From NCBI GenBank assembly GCA_035529895.1, contig DATKVV010000053.1, positions 1-64,000 on the forward strand: a DNA stretch of 64,000 nucleotides. Direction: 5' to 3'. The notes under the pieces were generated by a model. That model did not search any database, was not told the origin of the DNA, and saw only the letters and a program-made list of their open reading frames with translations. The translations under genes and the position numbers were made by a program. This document shows, in pieces, positions 26,348-35,169 of this stretch. Source of the DNA: JAUWKC01 sp035529895. Its GTDB lineage: Bacteria; Planctomycetota; Phycisphaerae; Sedimentisphaerales; Anaerobacaceae. How positions within the stretch are numbered: position 1 is the stretch's first letter; each line of letters starts with the position of its first letter.

Positions 26348-26671
26348 TCACTGCCTCTCGAGGTACACGTTCAACACCTGATGGTTCGGCTCACCAAGAA
26401 TGGTTATGCTTTTCTCATACGGTTTGCACCCGGCAGCTTCCACCCTGACCACGCGCTTGCCCCGTCTGGCGTGGATTACCGGCAGCTGACCGGTGGCGTT
26501 GCCGATGAACACCCCGTCAAGATAGATTTCCGCCGGTGCCGTACTCATCTCTTCCGGACAATAAACGTTAATCTGCAAGTTGCCCATCTCTGATTTCGAG
26601 ACAGCCGGCCCCCCACTCTCGCACCCAGCCAAAAGCAAAACCAACGCAAGACCTACAATACCTTTTTTCAT
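26348..26671 (-). CDS. Small PEGA-type lipoprotein
   Basis: 107 residues. The signal peptide MKKGIVGLALVLLLAGCESG has a clear lipobox with Cys17. The mature part (INVYCPEEMSTAPAEIYLDGVFIGNATG, HARRGKRVVRVEAAGCKPYEKSI) fits a single PEGA beta-sandwich, a domain of bacterial surface and envelope proteins. AAGGGAG stands 6 nt before the ATG. It may have a structural role in the envelope; no neighbour suggests more. Confidence 0.75.
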   Translation of the reverse strand: MKKGIVGLALVLLLAGCESGGPAVSKSEMGNLQINVYCPEEMSTAPAEIYLDGVFIGNATGQLPVIHARRGKRVVRVEAAGCKPYEKSITILGEPNHQVLNVYLERQ

Positions 26672-27023
26672 TGCGCTCTCCCTTCATCCCAATACCCAAA
26701 ATCAATCCACGCCTCCCCAACAGCCAATCCGACACATTCACCACCCAGAAATCCCGTAAACGCAAGCGGTTTTCCGCAAAGCCTCTCATCCGGCTTTCGC
26801 ATGATAAAATAGACGGAAAGAAATCAAAAATCAAGAAAAAAAAGTGGTCAACCTAAGCGTATATGCGTAATGAATGATGAGTATTGAGGGAGATTTCTCC
26901 CTGCGCAGCAATGAGGGGGGCCGGGGGCGGACTTGCCATCACGGAAGGTGATACGCCCGCAACAGTACAGCGCACGGGTTGCACACAAGATTATGTCCTT
27001 ATTGTCGTCCCCGGTTGTTCCGG
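26672..27023. other. 352-bp intergenic region
   Basis: No gene is supported. It contains a short inverted repeat GGGAGA/TCTCCC (26888-26901) with a 2-base loop, and a G-run GGGGGGCCGGGGG near 26916 that recurs near 50706. Confidence 0.5.
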
Positions 27024-27299
27024 CTACCGCCTCTTTCGCAGGATTAGCCTGATAGAAACATAAGGTAATAAGAAAAACAAGATGGCGGCCATTTTGAAAA
27101 ACGCCAGCCCGTAATAAATCATAAGGTCAAAATGAAGCCTGCTCAACCCGAACCATCTTGAATGAATGCCGTAGGCCCAATCCGCTCCCACCAGGAAGAA
27201 AACAAACCATAACAGCAATAAACACACAGCCAGCACAAAACATCGAAGAAAAATCCCTGCTGCCGCATCCAGCATGTCATTCTGCTCATCTTTAGTCAT
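27024..27299 (-). CDS. Small two-helix membrane protein, DUF6868-like
   Basis: 91 residues with two hydrophobic helices (about 14-38 and 64-84). The intervening WAYGIHSRWFGLSRLHFDLMIYYGLAFFKM resembles the DUF6868 pattern (W-x-Y-x-x-H-x-x-W-F ... F-D ... Y-x-G-x-A-x-x-K) as I remember it. AAAGGA lies 8 nt before the ATG. No function is known. Confidence 0.6.
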   Translation of the reverse strand: MTKDEQNDMLDAAAGIFLRCFVLAVCLLLLWFVFFLVGADWAYGIHSRWFGLSRLHFDLMIYYGLAFFKMAAILFFLLPYVSIRLILRKRR

Positions 27300-27323
27300 A
27301 TCGAATATCCTTTACGATATACG

Positions 27324-27983
27324 CTATCCGCTATCCGCCATCCGGTGGCCGGTGTTTGCTGCGGTTTTGGCCATCTCGGCAAGTTGAGTGAGGCACAACT
27401 GTGACCAGGTCTCCATACTATCTCGGACTTCCTGCAGCTCGGCGGGGCTCATGAAGCACATCTGGGTAATCATCTGCTCACGCCTGGCAACCTTCGGTGC
27501 GTCCAGAATCCAGTAATGGACGATTCCGAGGTGCACGCTTCCGACCTCGTTGGATTCGTCATTGAGCAAAGCGACAACCCGGTCGGTGTGGGTTGTTTCT
27601 ACCGACACTTCCTCCGCCACTTCGCGTTCAACAGCGGTACGGTACATCTGACGCAGGGCCGTATCGAACAAGGGTGCTTCATCATCGACGGGGTTTATGT
27701 GGCCTCCTATGCCGATGGACCTGTTGCCGACCAGTCTGGTCTCCCCGGCCCGTCTGCCCCTGATGTAACTGAGGTACTTCCCGCCATAAGTCATAATCAC
27801 GTAGGGAATAAGCTGCTTATAATCAGGGTTGGCTTCGGCCTTCGACCGGGGCATAAAGCGCGGCACGCCCGGAACAAAGAGCCTGCCGAGATAGCGCTCC
27901 ACGTCAAATGCGAGCCCCTCGAACATCCCTGCCTGTTCAAGAACTTTTCGCTCGACGACCAGTACCTGTTCTTCCCGCCCCAT
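27324..27983 (-). CDS. NUDIX-fold hydrolase-like protein
   Basis: 219 residues from the ATG at 27983. The Nudix-like box runs GGHINPVDDEAPLFDTALRQ and then TAVEREVAEEV. The REVxEEV helix is intact, but the loop between Gly and the helix is longer than in the standard 23-residue box. The N-terminus (FVPGVPRFMPRSKAEANPDYKQLIPYVIM) matches a subgroup annotated as phosphoesterase or NUDIX of unknown substrate. A short gap of repeats separates it from glyA upstream on the same strand. Codons before Met in the open frame are made of those intergenic repeats and are not protein. Confidence 0.72.
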   Translation of the reverse strand: MGREEQVLVVERKVLEQAGMFEGLAFDVERYLGRLFVPGVPRFMPRSKAEANPDYKQLIPYVIMTYGGKYLSYIRGRRAGETRLVGNRSIGIGGHINPVDDEAPLFDTALRQMYRTAVEREVAEEVSVETTHTDRVVALLNDESNEVGSVHLGIVHYWILDAPKVARREQMITQMCFMSPAELQEVRDSMETWSQLCLTQLAEMAKTAANTGHRMADSG

Positions 27984-28085
27984 GCGCTCAGTCCCTGAGC
28001 ATCTTTCGCATCGCGTATTTAGTATCTCGTAATTTGTATCTTGTATCTCGCATTCGCTGTCTCGTTTCACAAAATACGCTTCACG
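27984..28085. repeat. Degenerate heptamer-like intergenic repeats (ATCTCGT/GTATTT type)
   Basis: Between glyA and the NUDIX gene the sequence is built of variants of (G)TATCTCG, GTATTTA, GTAATTT and GTATCTT. Related words (ATCCGCT, ATCCGCC) occur at 27315-27345 and (CGTATCGCGTATCTCG) at 38685-38701. There are no spacers of constant length, so this is not a CRISPR array. Confidence 0.6.
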
Positions 28086-29360
28086 CTACACGCTGCTTCT
28101 ATTTCTGCCCGGTATAATAAAGTGGTCCGGCACGGGAAATTGCGAGCACAGCAGCAGCGCCTCCCTTCCCACATCTTCGATTACCGACTCGTTGTTGATG
28201 TTCTCAACCACCCGGCTTATAAAAGCGGCGATTTGCCGGGCCTGTTCTTCTTTCATTCCTCTTGTGGTTATGGCCGGAGTTCCTATGCGCAGCCCGCTCG
28301 GGTTGGCCGGCGGAGCGGGGTCGTTGGGTATGGTATTGTAATTGGTGACAATTCTCGCCCGGTCAAGCGCCTTGGCCAGTTTTTTACCGGGCACATTTTT
28401 ATTTCGCAGGTCGATTAGCATCAGGTGATTGTCGGTCCCCCCCGACACGAGGTCGAAACCGTATTCGAGAAGCTTTTCGGCGAGGGCTTTGGCGTTCTTG
28501 ACTATCTGCTTGGCGTAGGCGACGAACTCCGGCGTATCCGCCTCGGCCAGCGCCACGGCGATTGCCGTTATCGTCTGCATATGGGGCCCGCCCTGCAAGC
28601 CCGGAAAAACGGACCTGTCCACGTTATCTGCGTATTCTTTCTTGCACAGCAGCATGCCGCCGCGCGGTCCGCGGAGCGTCTTGTGCGTGGTCGTCGAGAC
28701 AATATCGGCGTATGGTACGGGGCTTTTATGTATGCCCGCTACGACAAGGCCGGCTATGTGGGCTATATCGCTGACATGGTATGCGCCGACATCTTTGGCT
28801 ATTTGACCGAATAACTCGAAGTCGATTTCTCTCGGATAGGCGGTAGCGCCGGAGATAATGAGCTTTGGCCGGTGCTTTTTTGCAAACTCCGCCAGCTTGT
28901 CATAGTCAAACCGACCGGTCTCGGGGCTGACACCGTACTGAATGGAATTGAATATCTTCCCGGATGCCGTCGCCGGCCACCCGTGAGTCAGGTGCCCGCC
29001 GTGCTTGAGCGAAAGTCCCATAATTGTATCACCCGGCTTGACGAGGGCCAGATATGCCGCCCAGTTGGCGATGGAGCCGGAATAGGGCTGGACGTTCGCG
29101 TGGTCGGCTTTAAACAACTTCTTTGCGCGGTCCTGAGCTATTTTTTCGACCAGGTCCGTAACCTGCTGCCCTTCGTAGTATCGTTTGCCGGGATAGCCTT
29201 CGGCATACTTGTTGGTAAGGCAGCTTCCGGTGGCCAACATGACGGCTGCAGAGACGTAGTTTTCCGAAGGAATCAGGCGAATGGCGCCGCTCTGGCGTGC
29301 TTGTTCCTGCCTGATGAGTTCGTAAATCTGCGGGTCGTACTGCTCAAGGGCCGTTATCAT
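28086..29360 (-). CDS. glyA: Serine hydroxymethyltransferase
   Basis: 424 residues, normal length. It interconverts serine and glycine with tetrahydrofolate. Visible landmarks are SENYVSAAV, NKYAEGYPGKRYYEG, the GGHLTHG loop, VSDIAHIAGL and the PLP-binding segment VSTTTHKTLRGPRGG with Lys227. GGAGGAACTCGC directly precedes the ATG at 29360, so the nine-codon longer frame is rejected. It is transcribed divergently from the TPR gene; both promoters lie in the 249-bp gap. Confidence 0.97.
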   Translation of the reverse strand: MITALEQYDPQIYELIRQEQARQSGAIRLIPSENYVSAAVMLATGSCLTNKYAEGYPGKRYYEGQQVTDLVEKIAQDRAKKLFKADHANVQPYSGSIANWAAYLALVKPGDTIMGLSLKHGGHLTHGWPATASGKIFNSIQYGVSPETGRFDYDKLAEFAKKHRPKLIISGATAYPREIDFELFGQIAKDVGAYHVSDIAHIAGLVVAGIHKSPVPYADIVSTTTHKTLRGPRGGMLLCKKEYADNVDRSVFPGLQGGPHMQTITAIAVALAEADTPEFVAYAKQIVKNAKALAEKLLEYGFDLVSGGTDNHLMLIDLRNKNVPGKKLAKALDRARIVTNYNTIPNDPAPPANPSGLRIGTPAITTRGMKEEQARQIAAFISRVVENINNESVIEDVGREALLLCSQFPVPDHFIIPGRNRSSV

Positions 29361-29495
29361 GCGAGTTCCTCCATATCCATATTGCACAAGGCGTAAGTTT
29401 TCTAATAACCTGAGTTATCCATGCTCTTGTGTGTTACATTGTTTTTCCGTCCGAGCCGTTTTTACGATTCCTAAATACGTTAGCGTCAGGCGCTC

Positions 29496-29524
29496 CTTAT
29501 AGCACGGCCTAAGTCTTTATACAA
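29496..29524 (-). promoter_or_regulatory. Promoter of glyA
   Basis: On the minus strand TTGTAT and TATAAG are 17 bp apart. Its -35 lies 12 bp from the -35 of the divergent TPR-gene promoter, so the two may interfere. Confidence 0.5.
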
Positions 29525-29535
29525 GTATTTATTTG

Positions 29536-29564
29536 TTGACAAATTCCGGCCGAAGATTTAGGAT
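29536..29564 (+). promoter_or_regulatory. Promoter of the TPR-protein gene
   Basis: A perfect TTGACA is followed after 17 bp by TAGGAT, 46 bp before the ATG. Confidence 0.55.
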
Positions 29565-29609
29565 GGATATTGTAAATGGCGTGTCAATAAGGGAATTCGG
29601 TTAAAGGTT

Positions 29610-31721
29610 ATGCCGGAAAAAAATAATAGCGACGCAGAGGCCAAGGCCAGGTTTTTCTTTGACAACGCGCGAAAAGCAGCCGAACACAACGATTTCGACG
29701 CAGCTATCGATATGTACCTCGACGGGCTGCGTTGTGCTCCGGATGCGATCCAGGAGGGGCATATAAAGCTCCGTGAATTGTCTGTTAAGCGGCAGGCAGC
29801 GGGCGGTGAGAAGGCCTCGTCAGAGGAGGTTGCAGAACGGCAGAAAAGCGAAACTGCTCTGGAGCGGATGCTTAACGCCGAATACCTTCTTGCGAAAGAC
29901 CCGAGTTATCTGCCGTATGCCGAGGCAATATTGAAAGCAGCGGCAGCAGGCGGTTATAAGGATACGGCCAAGTGGATTGCAGATTTGATTTTTCTGGCGA
30001 ATAAAAAGGCACGAAAGCCCTCCTTGCAGATATATCTTTTGCTGAAAGATTCCTATGAGGCAATCGGTCGATTGGGCAGGGCGCTTTCGGCGTGTGAATA
30101 TGCCGCCAAGCTTAGACCCGGGGATGAAACACTTGCGGCGGAGGTGAAGAGGCTCTCAGAAAAACGGGCTGCCGCCAAAGGCAAATACCTGCAGCAGGAT
30201 GTTTTGAAGGAATCTGTTGGCAGCGCCGAGGAAGAGGAAGAGCTTGAAGGTGTGCGCAGTGTCGTCGGAGGCGAGGATTCGTACTTCGGGGCGGATGAGA
30301 ACGGCAAGAAAGATGATTGGCTGGGAGATATGCCCGGGGAAATTGACCCCGCGGTGGCGAGGGCTTCCAGTTTTTTCAGTAAGGCCAAGCAGGTAGCTGC
30401 GGTAAATGATTACGATTACGCTATTGAGCTATACCTCAAGGGCCTCAGCAGCACGCCGGAAGCGGTTGAGGAGGGCCATATACCGCTGTGTGAACTGGCC
30501 TTGCAGCGCCAAAGAAAAGGGGGCAAGAAGCCCTCGATGATGGAACGAGTGAAACGGCTGCGGGGCAAGACGCCCCTGGAGCAGATGCTTAACGCCGAGC
30601 ACCTTTTTGCCAAGGACCCCAACAGTTTGTCGCATGCCGGGGTGATGCTGAAAGCTGCGGTCTCAGGCGGTTTTACGAAAACAGCGAACTGGATTGCGAA
30701 CTATTTGTTTCAGATGAACAACGCTGCCAAGAAACCGTCTTTTAAAGTATATGTGCTGCTAAAGAATTCCTACACAGCGCTTGGTCAGTTTGACAAGGCC
30801 CTCGCGGCGTGCCAGTGTGCGGCCAGAATCAGGCCCGCAGATGCGGCAATAACGGACGAGCTTAAGAACCTCACGGCCGAACTGACTGTTTCCAGAGGCA
30901 AGTACGACCGGGAGGGTGATTTCAGGCAGTCGATTAAGGACCGGCAGATGCAGGAGAGGCTTCGTGCACAGGACAGTCTTGTCAAAACCAAGGATTTTCG
31001 CCTGTCCGTGGTGGAAGAGGCTCGCAAAGCGCTGGCGGAGGACCCGAATCTGCCCAAGAACGTATTCAATCTGGCTCAGGCATTGTTTGATTTGGAGCAA
31101 GAAGAGTCCGAGAATGAGGCAATAGCGCTGCTGGAAAGCACGTACAAGAGCAAGGGCGACTTCAGCTTCAAACAGCGGGCAGGTCAGATGAGAATAAGTC
31201 AGCTCAAACGCAAAATCAGAGAGGCCAAAGGCGGCCTTGAAGCTGAGCCGGATGAAGTTGGGGGCGATGCTGCGGTTGCGGAGCTGATGGCGCAGTTCAA
31301 CCGTACGGAGATGGAACATTACTGTCTATGCGTGGAGAACTATCCGACCGACCTGAAGGCCAAATACGAGTACGCTGTTCGCCTGCTGCGGAATAAGCGG
31401 TATGACGAGGCGATACCTTTGTTCCAGGAGGCGCACAGAGACCCCCGGCATAAGATTGCCGCGATGGGAAAAACGGGGTTGTGCTTCCTTATGAAGGGCT
31501 GGTTCGCGGATGCGGTCGATGTGTTTACACAGGCCATAGACGCATACGAGATAAAAGATGATGGTACTGCAAAGGAATTGCGGTATAATCTGGGCCGTGC
31601 TTATGAGGAGCAGGGCGAAACCGAAAAGGCACTGGAAATCTATCGGAAGATCGCTCAACTCGATTTTGGTTTCAAAGACGTTCGTCAGCGAGTGGATAAG
31701 TTAAGAAGCAAAGGGACGTAA
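29610..31721 (+). CDS. TPR-repeat protein with an internal duplication
   Basis: 703 residues, soluble, no signal peptide. The first third (about 10-200) and the second third (about 250-440) are clear paralogous copies. Compare ARFFFDNARKAAEHNDFDAA with ASSFFSKAKQVAAVNDYDYA, and MLNAEYLLAKDPSYLPYAEA with MLNAEHLFAKDPNSLSHAGV. They are joined by an acidic linker (EEEEELEG). The C-terminal third has standard TPRs (AKYEYAVRLLRNKRYDEAIPLF, RYNLGRAYEEQGETEKALEIY). It probably acts as a protein-binding scaffold; partners are unknown. AAAGG lies just before the ATG. rpsT follows after 73 bp. Confidence 0.8.
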   Translation: MPEKNNSDAEAKARFFFDNARKAAEHNDFDAAIDMYLDGLRCAPDAIQEGHIKLRELSVKRQAAGGEKASSEEVAERQKSETALERMLNAEYLLAKDPSYLPYAEAILKAAAAGGYKDTAKWIADLIFLANKKARKPSLQIYLLLKDSYEAIGRLGRALSACEYAAKLRPGDETLAAEVKRLSEKRAAAKGKYLQQDVLKESVGSAEEEEELEGVRSVVGGEDSYFGADENGKKDDWLGDMPGEIDPAVARASSFFSKAKQVAAVNDYDYAIELYLKGLSSTPEAVEEGHIPLCELALQRQRKGGKKPSMMERVKRLRGKTPLEQMLNAEHLFAKDPNSLSHAGVMLKAAVSGGFTKTANWIANYLFQMNNAAKKPSFKVYVLLKNSYTALGQFDKALAACQCAARIRPADAAITDELKNLTAELTVSRGKYDREGDFRQSIKDRQMQERLRAQDSLVKTKDFRLSVVEEARKALAEDPNLPKNVFNLAQALFDLEQEESENEAIALLESTYKSKGDFSFKQRAGQMRISQLKRKIREAKGGLEAEPDEVGGDAAVAELMAQFNRTEMEHYCLCVENYPTDLKAKYEYAVRLLRNKRYDEAIPLFQEAHRDPRHKIAAMGKTGLCFLMKGWFADAVDVFTQAIDAYEIKDDGTAKELRYNLGRAYEEQGETEKALEIYRKIAQLDFGFKDVRQRVDKLRSKGT

Positions 31722-31794
31722 TCGGTCTTTCAGTGAGGTGTTTATAAATATTGTAAAACGAATAAAAGGATAATGGTTTTTTCAGGAGATAGAA

Positions 31795-32070
31795 GTGGCC
31801 CATTCGTTATCAGCCAAGAAGAGAATTCGACAAAACGCAAAAAAGAGAATCACTAATCGCGCGCGCAAGAGCCAGGTAAAGACACTAATCAAGCATTTTG
31901 AAGCGGCATTGAGCAAAGGCGATGTGGAATCGGCCGGCGCGCAGTACCGGCTCGTAGCCACGAAGCTGGACAAAACGGCTGCGACCAGCGCGATGCACAA
32001 GAAGACCGCCGCGCGCAAAAAATCACGCCTGGCAAAGCGTCTTTGGGGTCTGAGGGCGAAAAAGGTTTAA
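31795..32070 (+). CDS. rpsT: 30S ribosomal protein S20
   Basis: 91 residues, all-helical and very basic, matching S20: AHSLSAKKRIRQNAKKRITNR and the end region SAMHKKTAARKKSRLAKRL. It binds 16S rRNA early in 30S assembly. The start is GTG with CAGGAG 6 nt upstream. rnr follows after 155 bp. Confidence 0.95.
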   Translation: MAHSLSAKKRIRQNAKKRITNRARKSQVKTLIKHFEAALSKGDVESAGAQYRLVATKLDKTAATSAMHKKTAARKKSRLAKRLWGLRAKKV

Positions 32071-32225
32071 TCGCGGCCGATTTCAGATGGCGGCAAAGCT
32101 GCACGTATCGTTGTTTTATTCTGTCGGTGTTTGAACAGAGGGATTAATTTAGTTGAACAGTACAGCGCCCGGCGAAGGTGAAATTGCCCGGGTGCTTTTT
32201 TTATTCGTTTTTGGAGGGAGGCCGA

Positions 32226-34430
32226 ATGGCAGAAGTTTTCAAGCAAAAAATAATAAGACATTTGAAACACACCGATTACGCACCGCTGAAACTTGCGCAG
32301 TTAGCCAGGTCGATGGGGGTCAGTCGGGAAGATTACGCGCAGTTCAAACTGGCTTTTGAACAGTTGCGTCTGGCCGGTCACGTGGTCATAGGTACGGGAA
32401 ATCTGGTGAGCCTGCCGGCTTTGTCGGGGCGAATCATAGGTACATTCCGGGCAAACCCGAGAGGTTTCGGGTTTGTAACGCCGCTGGAGCCGAACTCGCA
32501 CGGCGACTTGTTTATACCGCCGGATGAAACACGTGAAGCTATGAGCGGGGACATTGTCGCCGCCAAAGTAGTAAAGAAAGGCATGCGCGGCGACCAGATG
32601 CGTTACAGCGGCAAAGTGGTGGAAATCCTTCAACGGGGGCAAAACAGGTTTGTGGGAACCTTGTTGAAGGGACCGGAAGGATGGGTAGTTCAGCCGGACG
32701 GAAACCGATTCCCCGAGCCAATCGGTGTGGACGATGTCACTGCAAAGGACGCCGCAGCGAAGGACAAGGTGGTTGTCGAGATACTCTCCTATCCGACGCA
32801 GAGATATGCCGCGCGTGGCGTAATTATCGAGGTTCTGGGCAGGTCGGGTCAATATGAAGCGGAAATAAGCTCGATAATCCGGCAGTATCATTTGCCGGAG
32901 GCGTTCGGGGCCGATTGTCTGGAGCAGGCACACGACGCCGCAGCCGGATTTGACCCGGAACGTCCGGGTAATCGTGAGGACATAACAGAAAAGGTGATTG
33001 TCACGATTGACCCGCCGGACGCGAAGGATTTTGACGACGCGATAAGCCTGGACAGAGATGGCGACGGCAATTGGGTTCTGGGTGTTCATATTGCGGATGT
33101 CAGCAATTTTGTGCCGGTGGATTCTCCGTTGAATGCCGAAGCCAAAAACCGCGGCAACAGCGCTTATCTGCCGGGCAAGACGATTCCGATGCTGCCGGAG
33201 ACTTTAAGCAACGGCGTATGCAGCCTCCAGCCGGGCCAGAAACGCTATGTCAAAAGCGCGTATTTGACTTACGACAAGGATGGTAACGTTCTGTCCCGGC
33301 GGTTTGCAAACTCCGTTATGTGTTCGACGCAGCGTCTGACGTACGAGCAGGCGGACAAAGCTTTGAGAGGGCACACCAGGGGAATCAAGCCTGAAGCACT
33401 CGTGCTGCTGAAAAATATGGAGGCGCTGAGCCGAATTATTGAAAGCCGGCGGACGAGAAACGGAATGATACATCTGGATTTGCCGGAGACGGAGTTGATA
33501 ATGGATAAATCGGGCCGGGTGGTGGATGCATGTCCTGCCGACAACAGCTATCCGCACACGATAATCGAGATGTTTATGGTTGAAGCGAATGAGGCGGCGG
33601 CGTCACTTCTGAACAGGCTGAACGTGCCGTTCATGCGGCGGATTCATCCTGACCCGGATAGTCTGACTATGAGAAATCTTTCACAGCTTGTCAGGGGTTT
33701 CGGGTACAGTATGCCGCGGACGCCGGACCGCGCCGCCATACAGGATTTGTTGGCTGCCGTTAAAGGCGCCGACTGTTCGCTCGCGGTGAATCTGGCTGTC
33801 TTGCGGAGCTTCGAAAAAGCCGAATATGCGCCGCTGCATGTCGGTCATTATGCGCTGGCTTCAACACACTATTGTCATTTTACCAGCCCGATACGGCGGT
33901 ATGCGGATTTGCTTGTTCATCGCGTCTTGGAATGCTATTTGCGAAATGAGTCGTGTCTCAAGGATCAAGAGCAGAATCTGGCGGAAATCGGCAAACACAT
34001 CAGCTTCACGGAGCAGCGGGCCGAGGACGCGGAAAAAGAGCTTCAAACTGTTTTGATACTGCAGATGCTCAGCGGTCACGTCGGAGACGAATTCGATGGT
34101 GTGGTTACGGGGCTTACCGGTTTCGGCATATTTGTACAGTCGCGAAAGTATGGTATAGAAGGTCTAATCCGGACTGGTGATTTGGGGCCGGACCAATGGA
34201 GGTTCAATCCGAAAACCCAAAGTATTGTCGGGCTTGGCTCCGGAAGGAGCATCCGTCTGGGCCAGGGGATGAAGGTGCGCATAGTTTCCGTGAACGTCCC
34301 GGCCCGTCAGTTAAACCTGGTCCCCGTCCAGCAGTTGACAAGAAGCAAGACCGAGCGGATACGCAGTAACAAGGGGCCGAAGAAGTCCGGAAAAAACCAC
34401 ACGCGAAAGCGGTCGAGAAGCAGAAGGTAA
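32226..34430 (+). CDS. rnr: Ribonuclease R
   Basis: 734 residues, family-typical. The order is an N-terminal winged-helix-like region, cold-shock domains (GRIIGTFRANPRGFGFVTP), the RNB catalytic domain with the metal-binding Asp cluster IDPPDAKDFDDAIS, VGHYALASTHYCHFTSPIRRYADLLVHR, a C-terminal S1 domain (GDEFDGVVTGLTGFGIFVQ) and a Lys/Arg-rich tail. It degrades structured RNA 3' to 5' and takes part in rRNA and tmRNA quality control. GGAGGGAGG lies just before the ATG at 32226; the longer frame from 32178 covers this ribosome site and is rejected. Confidence 0.95.
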   Translation: MAEVFKQKIIRHLKHTDYAPLKLAQLARSMGVSREDYAQFKLAFEQLRLAGHVVIGTGNLVSLPALSGRIIGTFRANPRGFGFVTPLEPNSHGDLFIPPDETREAMSGDIVAAKVVKKGMRGDQMRYSGKVVEILQRGQNRFVGTLLKGPEGWVVQPDGNRFPEPIGVDDVTAKDAAAKDKVVVEILSYPTQRYAARGVIIEVLGRSGQYEAEISSIIRQYHLPEAFGADCLEQAHDAAAGFDPERPGNREDITEKVIVTIDPPDAKDFDDAISLDRDGDGNWVLGVHIADVSNFVPVDSPLNAEAKNRGNSAYLPGKTIPMLPETLSNGVCSLQPGQKRYVKSAYLTYDKDGNVLSRRFANSVMCSTQRLTYEQADKALRGHTRGIKPEALVLLKNMEALSRIIESRRTRNGMIHLDLPETELIMDKSGRVVDACPADNSYPHTIIEMFMVEANEAAASLLNRLNVPFMRRIHPDPDSLTMRNLSQLVRGFGYSMPRTPDRAAIQDLLAAVKGADCSLAVNLAVLRSFEKAEYAPLHVGHYALASTHYCHFTSPIRRYADLLVHRVLECYLRNESCLKDQEQNLAEIGKHISFTEQRAEDAEKELQTVLILQMLSGHVGDEFDGVVTGLTGFGIFVQSRKYGIEGLIRTGDLGPDQWRFNPKTQSIVGLGSGRSIRLGQGMKVRIVSVNVPARQLNLVPVQQLTRSKTERIRSNKGPKKSGKNHTRKRSRSRR

Positions 34431-34470
34431 TCGCAACCGCGGTCGAGATTTCAGCAGGGGAGGTGCTTTC

Positions 34471-34499
34471 TTGACATTTTGCGGCAATTTAGCAATACT
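34471..34499 (+). promoter_or_regulatory. Promoter of efp-secA
   Basis: A perfect TTGACA is followed after 17 bp by AATACT. The leader before the efp ATG is about 95 nt. Confidence 0.6.
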
Positions 34500-34601
34500 T
34501 GCATCGTGGTTAGTAGGTCGCGAATGATAATGAAACTTATAAAGAGTTTGGACAAGAACGCAAAGCCCTAATCACGAAACAGGAATCTTTTGGAGCAAGA
34601 A

Positions 34602-35165
34602 ATGAAGGCATCTGAAATGCAAAAAGGCCAGACTGTCAGGATTGACGGCAGGCTTTATGCGATTATCGATTTCGAGCACGTCAGGCTCGGCGGCAGAGGC
34701 GGAGCGGTTTATCAGACAAAGCTCAAAAGCATAACGGATGGTTCGATTCACAATGTTCGGCTGCGTTCGGAGGAAACGATTGAAGAGGCGCCTTTGGAGA
34801 AGCGGGCGTATGAATATCTTTATTCCACGGGCAGTGAGCATATTTTGATGGATACGCAGACTTACGACCAAATCAGCCTTGATTCGGATGCGTTCGGTGA
34901 AGGGCAGAAATATCTGAAGCTGAATACACAACTGCTGGTTTGTATGTATGAAGGCAGGCCGGTTGTAATTACGCTGCCCAACACGGTGGACCTGGAGGTC
35001 ACCGAGACGCCTCCTGAAATCAGGGGGGCGACGGCGACGAACCAGAACAAGCCGGCAACGCTCGAAACCGGCGTTGTGGTTCAGGTGCCGTCCTTTATCA
35101 GAGTTGGTGACATGATTCGGGTTGATACACGTACGGGGCTGTACGTGACCCGGGTGAAAGAATAA
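34602..35165 (+). CDS. efp: Translation elongation factor P with Arg at the modification site
   Basis: 187 residues with the three EF-P beta-barrel domains. Landmarks are YAIIDFEHVRLGGRGGAVYQTKLK, EYLYSTGSEHILMD, LPNTVDLEVTETPPEIRGATA and the signature end VPSFIRVGDMIRVDTRTGLYVTRVKE. The domain I loop reads GGRGGA, so Arg32 occupies the place of E. coli Lys34 (PGKGQA), with one extra Gly before it. Arg is also used by EarP-type EF-Ps, but those read GRN. EF-P relieves stalling at polyproline. GGAG precedes the ATG at 34602. secA starts 4 bp after the stop, so the two are coupled. Confidence 0.94.
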   Translation: MKASEMQKGQTVRIDGRLYAIIDFEHVRLGGRGGAVYQTKLKSITDGSIHNVRLRSEETIEEAPLEKRAYEYLYSTGSEHILMDTQTYDQISLDSDAFGEGQKYLKLNTQLLVCMYEGRPVVITLPNTVDLEVTETPPEIRGATATNQNKPATLETGVVVQVPSFIRVGDMIRVDTRTGLYVTRVKE

Positions 35166-35169
35166 CGCA

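Noticed and set aside
26568..26834. 88-codon minus-strand frame overlapping the PEGA lipoprotein
   Set aside because: The PEGA lipoprotein has a proper signal peptide and ribosome site in another frame.
27984..28085. Possible CRISPR array
   Set aside because: The repeats are short, degenerate and lack uniform spacers; no cas genes are present.
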